From Bugula neritina (Eukaryota; Bryozoa; Gymnolaemata; Cheilostomatida; Bugulidae), in the NCBI GenBank assembly GCA_964035545.1, contig OZ037765.1, positions 23,748,004 to 23,812,003 of the forward strand: a stretch of DNA of 64,000 bases, written 5' to 3'. Position numbers and translations under genes: made by a program. Below are positions 38,081 to 50,800 of this stretch, piece after piece. The stretch's first letter is position 1. Each line of letters begins with the position of its first letter. The notes beneath the pieces were generated by a model. That model did no database searches and was not told the origin of the DNA. It worked only from the letters and a program-made list of their open reading frames with translations.

Positions 38081-41000
38081 TCATTTTCCTGTAACAAATA
38101 GAAAATTATAAAAAAATGTGGTAAATAATGATAATATTTCCAGTTAACACATGATAAGCCTTTACAATTATAGCCTGATGTGATGCATGAACATTTTAGC
38201 AATTTCAACTATTTTTTTCTTTTGTTTTCACAACTAAATCAATCCTGAAAAGAGTTATGCAAAACCAAAAATAACATTAAGCATGTCAAGCATTTCAATT
38301 ATAATGAAGTAACAAACATTTGACAGCAGTATTATGATTGTCAACAGAAGTATCGTTCTAAGTACAGTTCATTTCAAATGTACCACTTGCAAGTAACTTG
38401 AACAAAAACTTCAATTGATTTAAAAATGTGTTCACCATAAATTATAGAGCAAGCAACTGTTATCACAAGAAATTCTGTATAGAAACTTGCGTCTACATTA
38501 CTTCAACTTGCAAGAGATGAGACGAGAATAATACTTTTTAGTATTCTTCATAAATATTTTAATGTGGCAAAGTCAACAGTAGAAAAGAAGAGAAAAGCTT
38601 GAAAAACTAAAATTATTTTGTTCACTTTTACAATAGATTCAATTCAATACTGAATTTCTGAGAGTATATTTGGTAGAGAATTATGGCCATTGATAAATGA
38701 TTAACCATCTCCAACTGTTCAATAAATAAGGTTCAAATTAAAATATCTTTTTTTAGTTATTCCTTTTTGAGGTAAAAACAAATTTTTAAAGGAGTAAAGA
38801 GATTTTTAAACTATCCTAAACCATATTCATGAAGCGTTTTCAAAACAATCAGTAGAAAAAAAACGTTTCTTTACATCACTGCACTTGAGAGTTTTCAGCC
38901 TTGAATTCTCAACTATTCAACTACCTTAATGAAGAAGTTGACAAAAATCCAGCAACTCGACAAATGAACTCACAGAGGTATACACTATATGCAGTCGATT
39001 ATTATTGAATTACAAGGAAGTAGCAGAATTAGTCTAAGGCCTCACTAAACAGTCTTTTAGTGAATTTTTTCAAGCAATTTTGTAAAACTAATAAAAAAAA
39101 GTTAAACATTATACCTGATGATTTATACCACTTGGGCATTGAGCTGCGTCCAGCAGATGTGGAACCTTGCGCGTTACTTGAGCTACTTTGGCTTATCTGA
39201 GGTGCAACTGGAATGATGGGTCGAGGTTGGGGATAAGACACAACTCGCTCAGGTAGACTAGTGAAAGTAAACGGTGACACTAGTCAATAGAAAATATCTT
39301 TACTCATCAAACATGAAGTATAAACTAATAGTAAGTCTAAAACTGTGTAAATCAGTGGTCATATAGAGTATATTACTATACCAAGAGGCAATAAAATACT
39401 GCAAAATTTTATATAGTGGTCATCTTTACAAGGACTAATCTAAAATCTCACAGCTCTTTTGTTAAATTACAAGTTCTCAGAAACCAAAATCTCTAAAACA
39501 ATAAAAAACAGTTTAGAAAAATTAAATATAATACAATACCTTTGCTTAGCACTCTCATCAGCTACATGCCTCGACTGTATATTATCCAGTATTTCATTGG
39601 TTAGAACACTTCCATCTGCAATAATCGTCAAATTCAATTAATACAACTATTTTGAAATACAACTATTTGAAATGAAAAAACAGATCTTTAGATATAAGAG
39701 TATAAACTACAACTTCGAATATACATAATAATATACCATGTAAAATTTATAGTTATATAGAACTGCTGTCAACATCTTGAAGATTAAATAGCAATATACT
39801 ATTAGCAAAGATTACTTTAAAATTTTGAAAGCTTAAATATACAGTTATATAGGGGAGTAAATATGCAGTGGTCACTCACCAACAGCACCTGAAAAGCCAA
39901 CATGTACTATGGCCATGGGAATTAGATTGGCAGCTATCAATGTCACAGCCATGTCATCAAGCACCTTTTTAGGTGGTGTAGTGTCTGCAAAATCAATAAG
40001 CTAGTTTACCAGTATGTGGTCTAGGGGTTAGAGCGTTTGCCTAGGAAGCAGAAAATCATGGGTTCCAGCCCACACAAAGTTCATAGGTGATGTTAGGAAG
40101 AGCATCCAGTCATAATTGCTCCTGTGCCCCATCTGAATAAGTTCTTAGCCCGATTTAAGAAAAACCCCATCAGGAGTTTCTCACAGGGATGGCGACTATA
40201 AACTTGCGTGAGTGAGTTTATATGTAAATGTATAATATATTATATACGTGATACAGAATCGTCCCTACATATCAGTTACATAAATGTACTTACAGAGATG
40301 AAATGGAGTAGATTCATCTTTGAGTTGATTCTTAACAAACTTGGAGAGAGAATAAACTAGAAACATATTGTGAATACTGGTATATATATTTTAATGCAAA
40401 GACCGCAAATCAAGTTCAATGATTCTTTTTAACCACATTTTATATTATATTTTTAAAACTTTGGAAATACATATCAAAAATGGTCTCAGACTCTATGCTA
40501 TGTGTGTACCACTAGAATGGCATTTGACCATACCATGACTGAATAGTTACAATAAAAGTTGATAAATACAATAAACAATGAAAAAATTCTTATTTTCTAA
40601 AGTGCTACCTTCAAAAGTGTATTGTCCAAAAATATCCTAAGGCACTTTCATTCCTATCGTAGGTTGAAGATGATAAATTTCCTAAACTCTGTAAGAAGCC
40701 ATTAAGGAACTAACCAGTTTCATATGGTTTGAATTTGGCTTGTACAACTACCCTGTGAGGGAAATGGAACCTTATCATCGAGAATTGATATTTTGAATAT
40801 TTGCTCTCCAGTTGAGCTTGCCTCATAGATGATGTAAGCAACGGGGCATTCTCATCTTTTAGCCTGTAATTACAATGTGGAGTAGAAGTATGCAACTTTA
40901 TAACAAATATCTGTGCCTCGAGAAAATGGCTATAAATCCAAAAATGTAACTTTGAAAAACAAAATTTCATTGCAATAAAAAATTATTTTTTCTTGATTAG

Positions 41001-44000
41001 GAAGAAAATAATAATTACATTGCTATTATTATGTTCATTTGTTTATCACTATTGATATTATTAACATCGTATTCAGTGACACAACACCAAATAACAAAAC
41101 ATCAAAAGGCCCTGCACTAAAACTAAAATTTATACTTTTATTTTATTTGCTCACTCAATTTCAACACCAACTCAGCCCTGCTTAAATACATTTACTAAGT
41201 TGTTTGCTGTGCATGCAGAAAATGGGCAAGTACACGCTACAGACCGCACTGCAAAAATAAATAATATTGAATACATAATTATTTAAAATAATAAATACAA
41301 CACTGACACAATACATACACTTGTTGCCGTAGATCATGAATCATTATTTGCAAATCATTTTTGGTTACTTCATAAAAATCTTCTGATAAATCTGCAAGTA
41401 ATTTGTGAGAAGTTCATTTGACTGAAAATATCATGCAAATATAAATATAACATGTCATATGCACATTGATATGATAGTAAGAAATATTAACTAAAACGAG
41501 ATTATGAACTCGACAATTAATGAGTATAGATACCATAATAAATAATAGAATGATTGTCAAATCTATAAGCAATACCAGTTTCATCAATTGTAGCCTTGTA
41601 AGAGTGCTGCATTTTAAAAGCATAATACTCTTGGAATACTAGAATAATCATTATCACATATTAAATTTATCTCACACTTCAATTGAAAAACTGTCTGTTT
41701 AGATGTTCAAAATACATATATATTATAAATACGCTGTAAAAATACATTACAATTTAAATGTAATGATGTTGAAGTTTTTTATAACAAATTTCAATTATTA
41801 TCTATACATTCAACTGTAGTTAACGAGTTGCAAATTCATACATCTGCTATCCTTCATAGCTCCGCTACAAAATACCTTTTAAACTCAAAAGCTAATGAAA
41901 CATTCTATTGTAAAATTTAATGCTTGGGGAGTTGATCTCTACAGAAATTATTGTGCTGTCTGGTGAGATAACTCTTCACACTCTCCAAATACCTCTTCTA
42001 CTGATATATACACCCTTGCGAACATTCAAGAAAAGTTCTACTACAAAGTCACCTTCTTTAGCACCACTTTGGGTGGCAGATATTTCGTCCAGACTAAAGA
42101 CAATGGTTTCTCTGTCACAAGGGACATAGTTTAGATGCGTCTGACTGTCACTCATCTCATTGTGGTACAGGTCTCTGCCTGCTGTCTCCTCAGGAAACTT
42201 CAACAGATACGAGACTTTATATGAACATACAACCACCATATAATTTAAAAGTATACATCATATTATAATGATTATGAAACTTATACTAGGTTGTATTTAA
42301 AAGCTCCAGTGCACATTATGAAACACTTGCAAATTGTACAGTATACCTTTAAAACAGCATTTCAAAAAATTCCGCAAATGATTTTGCAATAAAGGCTTTT
42401 ATTTATTAAACGAAATTAGTAATGTTTCCTATTAACTTTACGAGTAGTGTTCAGCATTTACCTGTACTTATGTTGCATTGAAGAGTTTTGAACTGCCTAT
42501 TAAACTGCTTACATAGATATGGCAATTTTTCCTTTGAATTTTAAACTCCAAACATTGATTACTTGAAAGCAGGTGGCTACTGTCTAATTAGCGTTTCATT
42601 CTATTAAAATCTGATATACATATCTTGTATGTAAAGCAGACAGTAACGGCAACTGACCTTAAACTCAACAGCAGGTGAAACAGTGGCAGTTCTGGGTATT
42701 TTTGGTTTCACCGCTGACTAAAAGAAAATAAATGAAAAGTGGTTAATGAATTATTGAAAGCGTGAATTTCATCATTATAAATTATAACATATGAAAACTC
42801 AATTAGCGATATATTCACCATTGAACTATCCACCACACTGGCACTTCTGTCTTCATTTTCTACATTCGTAGCTGAAGTGTGTCCAGAACTACTTCTTTTA
42901 GTTTCTGACTTCTCACCTGTTGGGTTACAGAATTGAGAAGTAGTACTCAGCAGTATAGCATTCAATTTCTATAAGACTTTTTACTCTGTTAAAAAAGTAC
43001 TATGGGAAGAAGCTACTAGGGTGCAGCCATGAGCTAATGGGTTAGAGCGCCGGTTTAGTGAACAGAAAATTAGTGGTTTAATTCCTAGTAAAGGCCATTG
43101 GTGATGTTAAGAGGAGCATCCAGTCATAATTGCTCCTGTGCCACATATGAAAATTTCTTTAGTCCGCTTCTTTCCATAAATAGGGTTTATACAGGGATGG
43201 CGACTATAAACCCAAGTGAGTTAAAGACAGTACTATACATACCAGTAGGTGGAGGTGTTTCTGTCGTGTGTATGAGCTGACTTTCTGAGGGCTTTTCTGC
43301 TGACATCTGAGGATTCCTTGAATTACTTTCTGACTGTTCAACACTTTTCGATTCACAATCCTATCAACATCATGAACTCAAAGGTGTATGATACAGTGGT
43401 TATGGCGGTCACAAATTTAATAAAAAATACAAGGCTTTGTAACTCGAAGTTCAAACTGCATGCAAAACAGGTAAACGCAATTGATACAAGAACACATTAT
43501 AAATTTGAAATACAATCACACTACACCCTTAACTATTTTTCATGCACTCAGTTGTCTTGTTCCAAGAAAGATTATATTCTTGATTTTACAGTTATATTAC
43601 AAATAAAAGTTACTTTCGATGACTGGTGTACAGGTATGTGATCTGTAATGGTTTCCTTGGAACTTTCACTGTTGGTCATAGCAGCAGCAGAGGCAGCATA
43701 TTTCTCTTTTTTTACCATAGCTTGTTGTAGCTGCAAACTCATTTGATCTAATGTAGCCTGTTCAACATGGCGATATATCAACCTACAAATATTCCACCAC
43801 GCAGCCATTAACATATAATTGTATAGAAGAAAATAGCATCTAGAATCTAGGTGCTAATAATAGAGCAATGCTTTACATACATAAATTACCTCAAAGCTAC
43901 TCTACCAGATACCAATCCTATAGCATGCAGAGTTGTGTGCTCTAACATAGTTAATCCAATGATCTCTTCTCTCATGTTAACAATCACTGGGCACAGATCT

Positions 44001-45127
44001 GTGTTAGATGTCATGTGTAATAGGTCTCTGAAATGAGAGTTTACAGTCACATGAGCATAGTTATAGAAACATTCTGATAAACCAAATATGTGCTGCTAGA
44101 ATTAATTTATCATTTCAAATCATAAATATGAAATAAGTTTTTAAAAAAACATTAAATGAATAAACCTACTCATTGGGTTTTTGAAATTCTTTAATCATTT
44201 CAAGCAAGGAGCAGTCGGAATTGAATGATTTCTGTCGTCGTTCTCCTGAATCAAGTTGTAAGGCGATTGTGACTTGCATTTGAGAGCTTCTGGGAGTCTC
44301 ACGCTCCACCTAGATATTATATGTCTAATTAGTTTATACTTCACCATTCTCTACTATTACTATTGTGACAGAATTGAGAAATAAGGCGTCTTATAAATTT
44401 TGACAATTAGGTTTGATTTAAAATGGGCTTATTCTCCTAACAATAAATTTCTTATTAAATACTGTCATATATGTAACATCACAATATATTACATATATGT
44501 TAAATCTATTGTATTGTATAACATACCAATTCCAGTTTTCCATTATTTGGGATGCCTGAGAATCGATAAGCTGTGTTGATTTCTAAGGTATTTCGCCCAT
44601 GTCTGCAGAATGTAATGTTATTATCATAAACTTTCGAAATACGAATGACTGTCAATTCATGCATTAGTAATAACATTTAAAATTAATAAAATAGAGTCTT
44701 ACTTTAAATCATGCTTTGCAGCATCAAATCCTCTTTTAACACAAACTTCCTCTATAATCTAAAAATAGTTACTCATCTAAGAATGTTAATGAGAAAATCA
44801 TCCATCGAGTTGCAATCAGTTTTCAGAATTGAAAGGCTATTAAAGTCCGCTCTATCTAAAGTACTCGATGGATAACTACACTTGTTGGTAAAGCACAAAT
44901 GATATAAAAGTGCTTTGATTTAGCTTTTATTATAATTTAGAAATTGAAAATTAAAAAAAATTCTAATTACTCCTCAAAATCCACCAGACTTAATTTTAGA
45001 TTTAAATTAAATTATAAAAGCATAATCATAAAGAGTGATAAATAAATCTTACCTGCAGTATTGTTTTGTTAGGAGTAACTTTAACCACTTGACGCCTACC
45101 GTTAGGGCATAATATGTTTACAGACAT
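38081..45127 (-). CDS. ASPSCR1: UBX-domain tether protein TUG (ASPSCR1)
   Basis: TUG binds p97/VCP through its UBX domain and, in vertebrates, retains GLUT4 vesicles. Eighteen exons: 45127-45053, 44758-44703, 44602-44527, 44309-44170, 44027-43890, 43782-43632, 43360-43243, 42916-42819, 42717-42658, 42197-42014, 41638-41576, 41391-41319, 40863-40715, 40356-40294, 39984-39880, 39615-39540, 39257-39115 and 38088-38081. Total 1,776 nt, about 591 aa (human 553). Residues 1-70 are the TUG ubiquitin-like domain (MSVNILCPNGRRQVVKVTPN). A second ubiquitin-like region follows (about 74-165, MQVTIALQLDSGERRQKSFN). A Ser-rich linker comes next, then DRETIVFSLDE and the UBX domain, about 445-518 (VVVQAKFKPYET to PPKKVLDDMAVTLIAANLIP). 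The protein ends MPKWYKSSGK, like the vertebrate PKW ending. For exon 12, donor GTATGT at 41318 is used because GTGTAT two bases earlier breaks the frame. The last exon is short; a neighbouring frame could add about 13 residues. Confidence 0.93.
40009..40220 (+). mobile_element. tRNA-derived SINE, copy 1
   Basis: The head has RNA polymerase III box A (GGTCTAGGGGTTAGAGCG) and box B (GGGTTCCAGCCC). A core with GAAGAGCATCCAGTCATAAT follows, and the tail is CACAGGGATGGCGACTATAA. The second copy near 43022 shares head, core and tail. It lies in a TUG intron, antisense to the gene. The core recalls GGCATCCAG-type cores of molluscan tRNA SINEs, from memory only. Confidence 0.85.
43022..43224 (+). 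mobile_element. tRNA-derived SINE, copy 2
   Basis: Box A (GAGCTAATGGGTTAGAGCGC), a decayed box B (GTGGTTTAATTCC), and the same core (GGAGCATCCAGTCATAAT) and tail (CAGGGATGGCGACTATAAAC) as copy 1. It ends about 20 nt from the donor of the TUG exon at 43243-43360, antisense to the gene. Confidence 0.85.
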
Positions 45128-45499
45128 TGTGGTTTCTCTAACACTATTGAAATAAAATTATTTCAACAGCTAAAATAATAGCTTTATAAAACGAATAAAA
45201 TGATAATGAAAATAATGTTGAAAGCAATACATGTTTTTCGACATCTTATTACAGTTGTAGTCATCTGTTTATGTGTTTATCAGTATTACCCCCTGCTATT
45301 ATAGTTATTGTTGTACTGCATTATGATATATATCTATTCCCAAAATTGAGTTCAAGCTATGTCGAGTCAACACTGAGTCAATTCAACTTCAACAAATAAT
45401 TTACAAAGCTTACTTCAAGTCCTTACAAGTTCGTGAGTCTTGTTGAACCAAGATCTTACTAAAATCAAGACACATATTGATATTAGTAATAGTATTACA

Positions 45500-46270
45500 T
45501 TTACTATCACACCCACCGACACTCACACTGTAAGTATCTGCACCAGTATGACTATTATAAATATCATGAGTATGAATTTTAGTCTATAATCACCATCATG
45601 ATCACTTGTATTTAATTTGTAATACTATTAGTATTACTATAGCAATAGTAATACTAATACCATTACTCATTAGTAATAGTAATACTAATACTAATAGTAA
45701 TATTAATATTATTATAATTATATAAAACTAAATGCCAAGTCTAATACTTATAGAGTTATACTTATAGTTACTAACGGATAATCAAATTGGTAGTTCTATA
45801 AGTATAAAGAATAAAGAATATATTGTAACTTAACTTAACTTTAAGTAACTTAGGCTAAACTATAAGTATAATTAATAATATTGATAATTATATGAAGCTG
45901 AGCGGACAATTTGAATTTCAATTTGAAGATGTGATACTATAACTATAAGTATAAATTAAAATATAATGATAATCATAATGATAAGTCTAAATTCAAGACA
46001 AAGTTACATTTAGTTTTACGATTACAATACTGATAGTGATACAAGTACAACTTCAACTTACAAACGTTTTTTAAACCTAGTCTTCAGTCATCAAATCGCA
46101 TAATAAGTCAAGACAGATAACACTGACCAGTCATACTTATAGCAAATGTTATACTTCAAAATAGAGTTTTAAGTTTATCATTATTCATGATGACAATCAT
46201 AATGATAATTATAATATTATTCATAATCATAATTATCAATAAGAATATCAATGTTATGCTAAATTTAGAA
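45500..46270. repeat. Degenerate hexamer array
   Basis: Strings such as GTAATACTATTAGTATTACT, CTAATACTAATAGTAATATT and TGATAATCATAATGATAA run for nearly 800 bp with no fixed register. Confidence 0.75.
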
Positions 46271-46452
46271 GAAAATAATTGACCTTGATACACGCACATA
46301 TAGTTCTAGTCCTAAATACTGGCGTAGATACAATACGAAACGTCAAATATTATACTCAATGAACTCAATAATTATTCCAGCACAGTGATTATACTGAATA
46401 AATAACTCATTATGAATGGATTATTTTTTGGTTAACTTCTAGAATGTCGCCA

Positions 46453-46584
46453 GAAGCAGCACCAATTTGAAAGTGACTGCGTACAGTAGTTGCATACGCG
46501 TAGTTGTCCGAACTCTAAACCCCGTATCCATACTCAAGACCTCAAAACTGCTGCACTCGATCGCCTCTGAGTTGGTGCTGCTTC
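46453..46584. repeat. GC-richer island bounded by a 13-bp inverted repeat
   Basis: GAAGCAGCACCAA at 46453-46465 and its exact reverse complement at 46572-46584 bracket about 130 bp with markedly higher GC than the surroundings. The repeat extends outward weakly (TCGC on both sides). It could be a short MITE or a shared promoter element. Confidence 0.65.
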
Positions 46585-46799
46585 AAGCGATTTTGTAATT
46601 ATTCACTTCCAACTTTCCGCAGCAACTGGCTGCTTCCTAACACTGGGGAGTTGAGAGCGACAAATAATTATAAGAATCGCAATGATCAAAATAATTGATT
46701 GATGATCGTAAGTTTAATTAAAAATATGTTTTAAAGCTATAAAGAAAACTTGTTTTATAAGGATAAACTGTCAAGTGTTGTACTCTGGGCCCGTAGCCG

Positions 46800-47060
46800 T
46801 ACTCGTAGACCCAGGCTTACTTTTACTTTTAAACAAACTGAAACACTAACACTAACAGTAAGTGTAACACTAACACTTACACTTAGTCTTAGAGTTACTG
46901 TTACTGACTGTTGGTGTTACACTTACTGTTAGTGTAACACCAACAGTCAGTAACAGTAACTCTAAGACTTATAAATTATACTTATAGTTATAGGTATACT
47001 TGGAGTTAATGTTATTTTATTTTTAATATGATTATCACTATGACTATGAGTTAATATAAA
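46800..47060. repeat. Degenerate hexamer array with hairpin
   Basis: ACACTAACACTAACAGTAAG and TTACACTTAGTCTTAGAGTT blocks with period-6 character, grading right into TATGACTATGAGTTAATATA. Confidence 0.75.
46885..46969. repeat. Perfect 39-bp inverted repeat, 7-nt loop
   Basis: The left arm 46885-46923 begins AGTCTTAGAGTTACTGTTAC and ends GGTGTTACACT. The right arm 46931-46969 is its exact reverse complement, with loop TACTGTT. There are no mismatches, although it sits in an otherwise degenerate array. Confidence 0.95.
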
Positions 47061-47812
47061 TATAAATTATATTATAAATATTTGATAAATTAAAATATAA
47101 TGAAGCAAAAAAGCTATGGTGCCACTAATTATTAAATAGTAGAGTTAAGTTTTTGCCTTCAAATTTATGAGTTAAATAAAAAAATCTTGCAAATTAACAA
47201 AAATTAAACTTGATTGACATTTGATTGGTTGACCTTAGGTGTTTTTCAACACTCAGATTGATATATGCTGTGCCTTAGTTACAATACACTCACTGCAATA
47301 GGAAAACATGTAGTTGAGTTAATTCAGTTTCATGTTAAAAAGATAATCTATATATTATATTGCTTTTAGTTGATACTCTAAACACCCAATGCAGATATCT
47401 AAAAGGTGTGAAAAGCTGTAGCATAGCTGAGTTTATTATTTAAGCAGAACTAAAATTTATGCTATTATATATCAACTATTTCATTTATGCATGAAATGCT
47501 TAGGATTCAGGCAGCCAAGTTTAGTTTAAGTTAAATAAACTCTCATGTATTTCATGTTAAGTGAATTTCAGAACAAATTTGATTTGTCCACTCTCAGTTA
47601 AAAAGTTTCATAATTCCGTATAAAAGCAGCTTTATTGTATCTGTTTAGAATTCTTAAACTTTGAAGAAATTAACAATGTAAGTGTTTAAACTAGCCCTTA
47701 ACTTTGACATAGAAATAACTAACTAAAACTTTAAACTGATCAGTTTTTAGGTGTACAATAAGAATAGCCAATATTTTGTATTCATTTTAGTGAACAGGTC
47801 TACATCCAAGCT

Positions 47813-50800
47813 ATGTCAGCAGTGGAGAATTTGGGATATGTTTTGGACTACGTGGAAATAAATGTATTGACAGTTGCTTTGGGTGTGGTGGTTTTTGTAT
47901 TGCTCTTCTGGTCAAGTATTCTAGAGAAACGCAAATATCCTCCTGGGCCCATACCTTTGCCATTTATTGGCAATAGTTACTCTTTCTTTGCTAAAAACAA
48001 ATCGCAGTATAGATATAGTAAGTATATCTGTAAAATAGATTAATATTGTAAATTTATATAAAGTAAAATATGTATTAGAAAAACTTATTTTTTACTAAAG
48101 CAAATTCCTGTATGTTCCGTAAATGCATTTAATAACACTGTTGTATTTTAGCGCTTGACCATTATATATGAAAAAAAGTTTCTTTATATATTTTGTTATT
48201 TGCAAAGATACCATAAATGTAAGATGTTCATACATGCATACATACATACATACATACATGCATGCATGCATACATACATACATACATACATACATACATA
48301 CATACATACATACATACACACATACATACATACATGCATACATACATACATGCATGCATACATACATACATGCATGCATACATACATGCATGCATACATA
48401 CAGGCATACATACATGCATACATATTTAAGCATCTTAGTCTATGGCATACATTAATTTATATATACATGCATACATACATGCATACATAAATGCATACAT
48501 GCATGCATGCATACATATATAAGCATCTTAGTCTATGGCATACATTAATTTATATATTGCAGAAAACTGGAGTAGAAAATATGGCAATGTGGTATCATAT
48601 GTTGTGTTTAATCAGTGGACAGTAGAACTGTTTGGCTATGATGCTATACACGAAGCATTTGTAGAGCAATCGGATATCTTTTCTGACCGTGAGACACATA
48701 TATTGCAGAAAGTAGTTAAGGCAAAGGGTAAGAAGTTTGTTACGCAATGACAATAGTAATAGCAAGGTTATTGTGTCAATAACTTACAACCTGATTACTT
48801 CAGTAAAGAGAATAAAATCTGATGTCCACTTGTTAGCAATATATGTTTGCAGGACTGATTTTCTCTGATGATTGGAAAGAGTTGAGAAGGCAAGCTCTGA
48901 CTGTGTTTCGTGATCATGGAATGGGGAAACTTGTCATGGAAGCAAAGATTACAGAAGAGCAGGGTACGTGCTGGATGTGTAGCAGTCTCAATAGTTTAGT
49001 CTGGAGGCTGATGTACAAAATCTTTTTGAGTTTGTAGTTATTAAACACTTCCTATTGGTATGCAATTATTGAACACACTACATGGTTGTCACACTACCTC
49101 TTCCTATTATCATCACATGCTATGCACATGCTTCATTTTCAAAACTTCCTGGTTTTAGTGCTCTATGCCAGTGAATATTCAACCATTATTTGCAGAGTAC
49201 TTGATTGGAAAGCTGTCTTCTTTGAAAGGAACCCAAAGCAGTGATACTTTTAAACTGGTAGTTGGAGGTGCCGTGTCTAATGTAATAAATCAAGTCGTGT
49301 TTGGCCGCAGGCTTGACTATGAGGATGTAGACTTGAAGTGCCTCAAATATTTTGAAGCGTACTACGTGGCAGCATTAAAAGCTCTGCTCATTCCAGGCTA
49401 TAAGGTGGGCTGCACTATTGTTTGAAGTAATGGTTGAATATGCAAATTTCGAAAATTACAATCAAATGTTTAATATTTAAGACGGCTAAAATAGCCAATT
49501 CTGCACCTACCTCATAATAATGTAGTTTAGTGTAACAACACCAAGTCATATGATATGTGATTTAAAATGTAGCTTTAGGTTAGGTTTCACACTGGGATAA
49601 ATAAACCTAACAAGGAAGCTAAATGAATCTAACAGAGATTTTTGTTTACTTAGCTTCTGTGTGGGTATCCAGTAGTGTTGTGCATTGATAATGAATATAT
49701 TTACTGAGGGTAAGCATGAATCAATGAATTTTATTCTAGCCTATGCCTGCCTGTAGTCATTTGCAACTAAAATAATGGTTTACTAACACTTAGACTTATA
49801 TTTATGCTGTAACAAATTATTCACATATTCTTGGCTATCAGCTAAACACAACATCAGGGTAGTATGCCCAAGTATATTGGTTTTATAATAGATTTTGTGT
49901 CTACATGTCTCGAATGGATAATGGCTCACTTTCTGATGATGTTTGTTCTCAGATTAGTGTCTGCAGCACTAGATAACTTTATGTTAAATATTGTAAAAAT
50001 ACCCAAATATTTATTTTACGTAATACATTAATAAATAAATTTTGGTTCCCTCTGAAACATAGGGTTAATTTACATGCCCCACGCATCTTTATTCTAAGAA
50101 AATTCAGAATATCTTGAACTTTTCAGCAATATGATAAAGTGGTAGGTGGCAGAATGCATCAAGTTGTATTTTAAGCTAAATAGGCTGAAATTATTAATGG
50201 TGGTGTTAATTTTATCACAGATCATGACAATGTATGCTACTCAAACTTAGTATCACGGCATTGTGAGGAAATTTTCACAACAAACATTTTAAGCAGCTGC
50301 AAGAGCTGATTGCTCAGTTTACACAGCATATGCTAAGGTTTATGTTTGTGCTTTCCTGTGTCACAGTATCTGCCCTGGGATCCTATTGGACTACGGCCCC
50401 TTCAGCTATATGAACAGCAAGCTCGAGAATTTTTCAAAAGCGAAGTAGAGTTGCATAGGAAGTCTCTAGATATCAATGAGCCGAGAGATTATATTGATAC
50501 TTTTCTAATCGAAGGAATAAAAAATGGAAACTCTCTTTTCAGTGATGAAGGTAGTATTTAACATTTAGCTTCTGGTAGCTCATAATTTTAGCAGTCAAGT
50601 AATCAAACTCATTTTTAATTAAATCTTGAAAATATTTCATTTTCATAGTTTTCTGTTTTCTTAGTCATTGTCGCATCTTGTATATTTCAAACAGTTTCCC
50701 CTAGCTCACTCCAAGTGCTGCAATATGGTGGTAAATCAATGTTTTCTACAACTTTAGTAATCTACATGTATTTTAAATGTACTTGAGTGCATGTACTAGA

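Larger units (their letters stand above)
45128..47812. promoter_or_regulatory. TUG/P450 divergent intergenic region
   Basis: About 2.7 kb between two divergent starts. From left to right it holds a hexamer array (45500-46270), a relatively GC-rich island with inverted ends (46453-46584), a second array with a perfect 39-bp inverted repeat (46800-47060), and then plain AT-rich sequence up to a 3' splice site (TATTCATTTTAG) 22 nt before the P450 ATG. Promoters are not evident. Confidence 0.5.

Noticed and set aside
40021-40080. Possible functional tRNA gene (A and B boxes)
   Set aside because: No acceptor stem or complete cloverleaf. The same head occurs with a SINE core and tail at two places.
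48095-48490. Open frames on both strands made of Tyr/Ile/His/Thr or Met/Tyr/Val/Cys repeats
   Set aside because: Translations of the CATA/CATG microsatellite.
49155-49196. Upstream acceptor at about 49159 for P450 exon 4
   Set aside because: In the phase set by exon 3 it leads to a stop codon. The internal AG at 49195 keeps frame and gives the expected family sequence.
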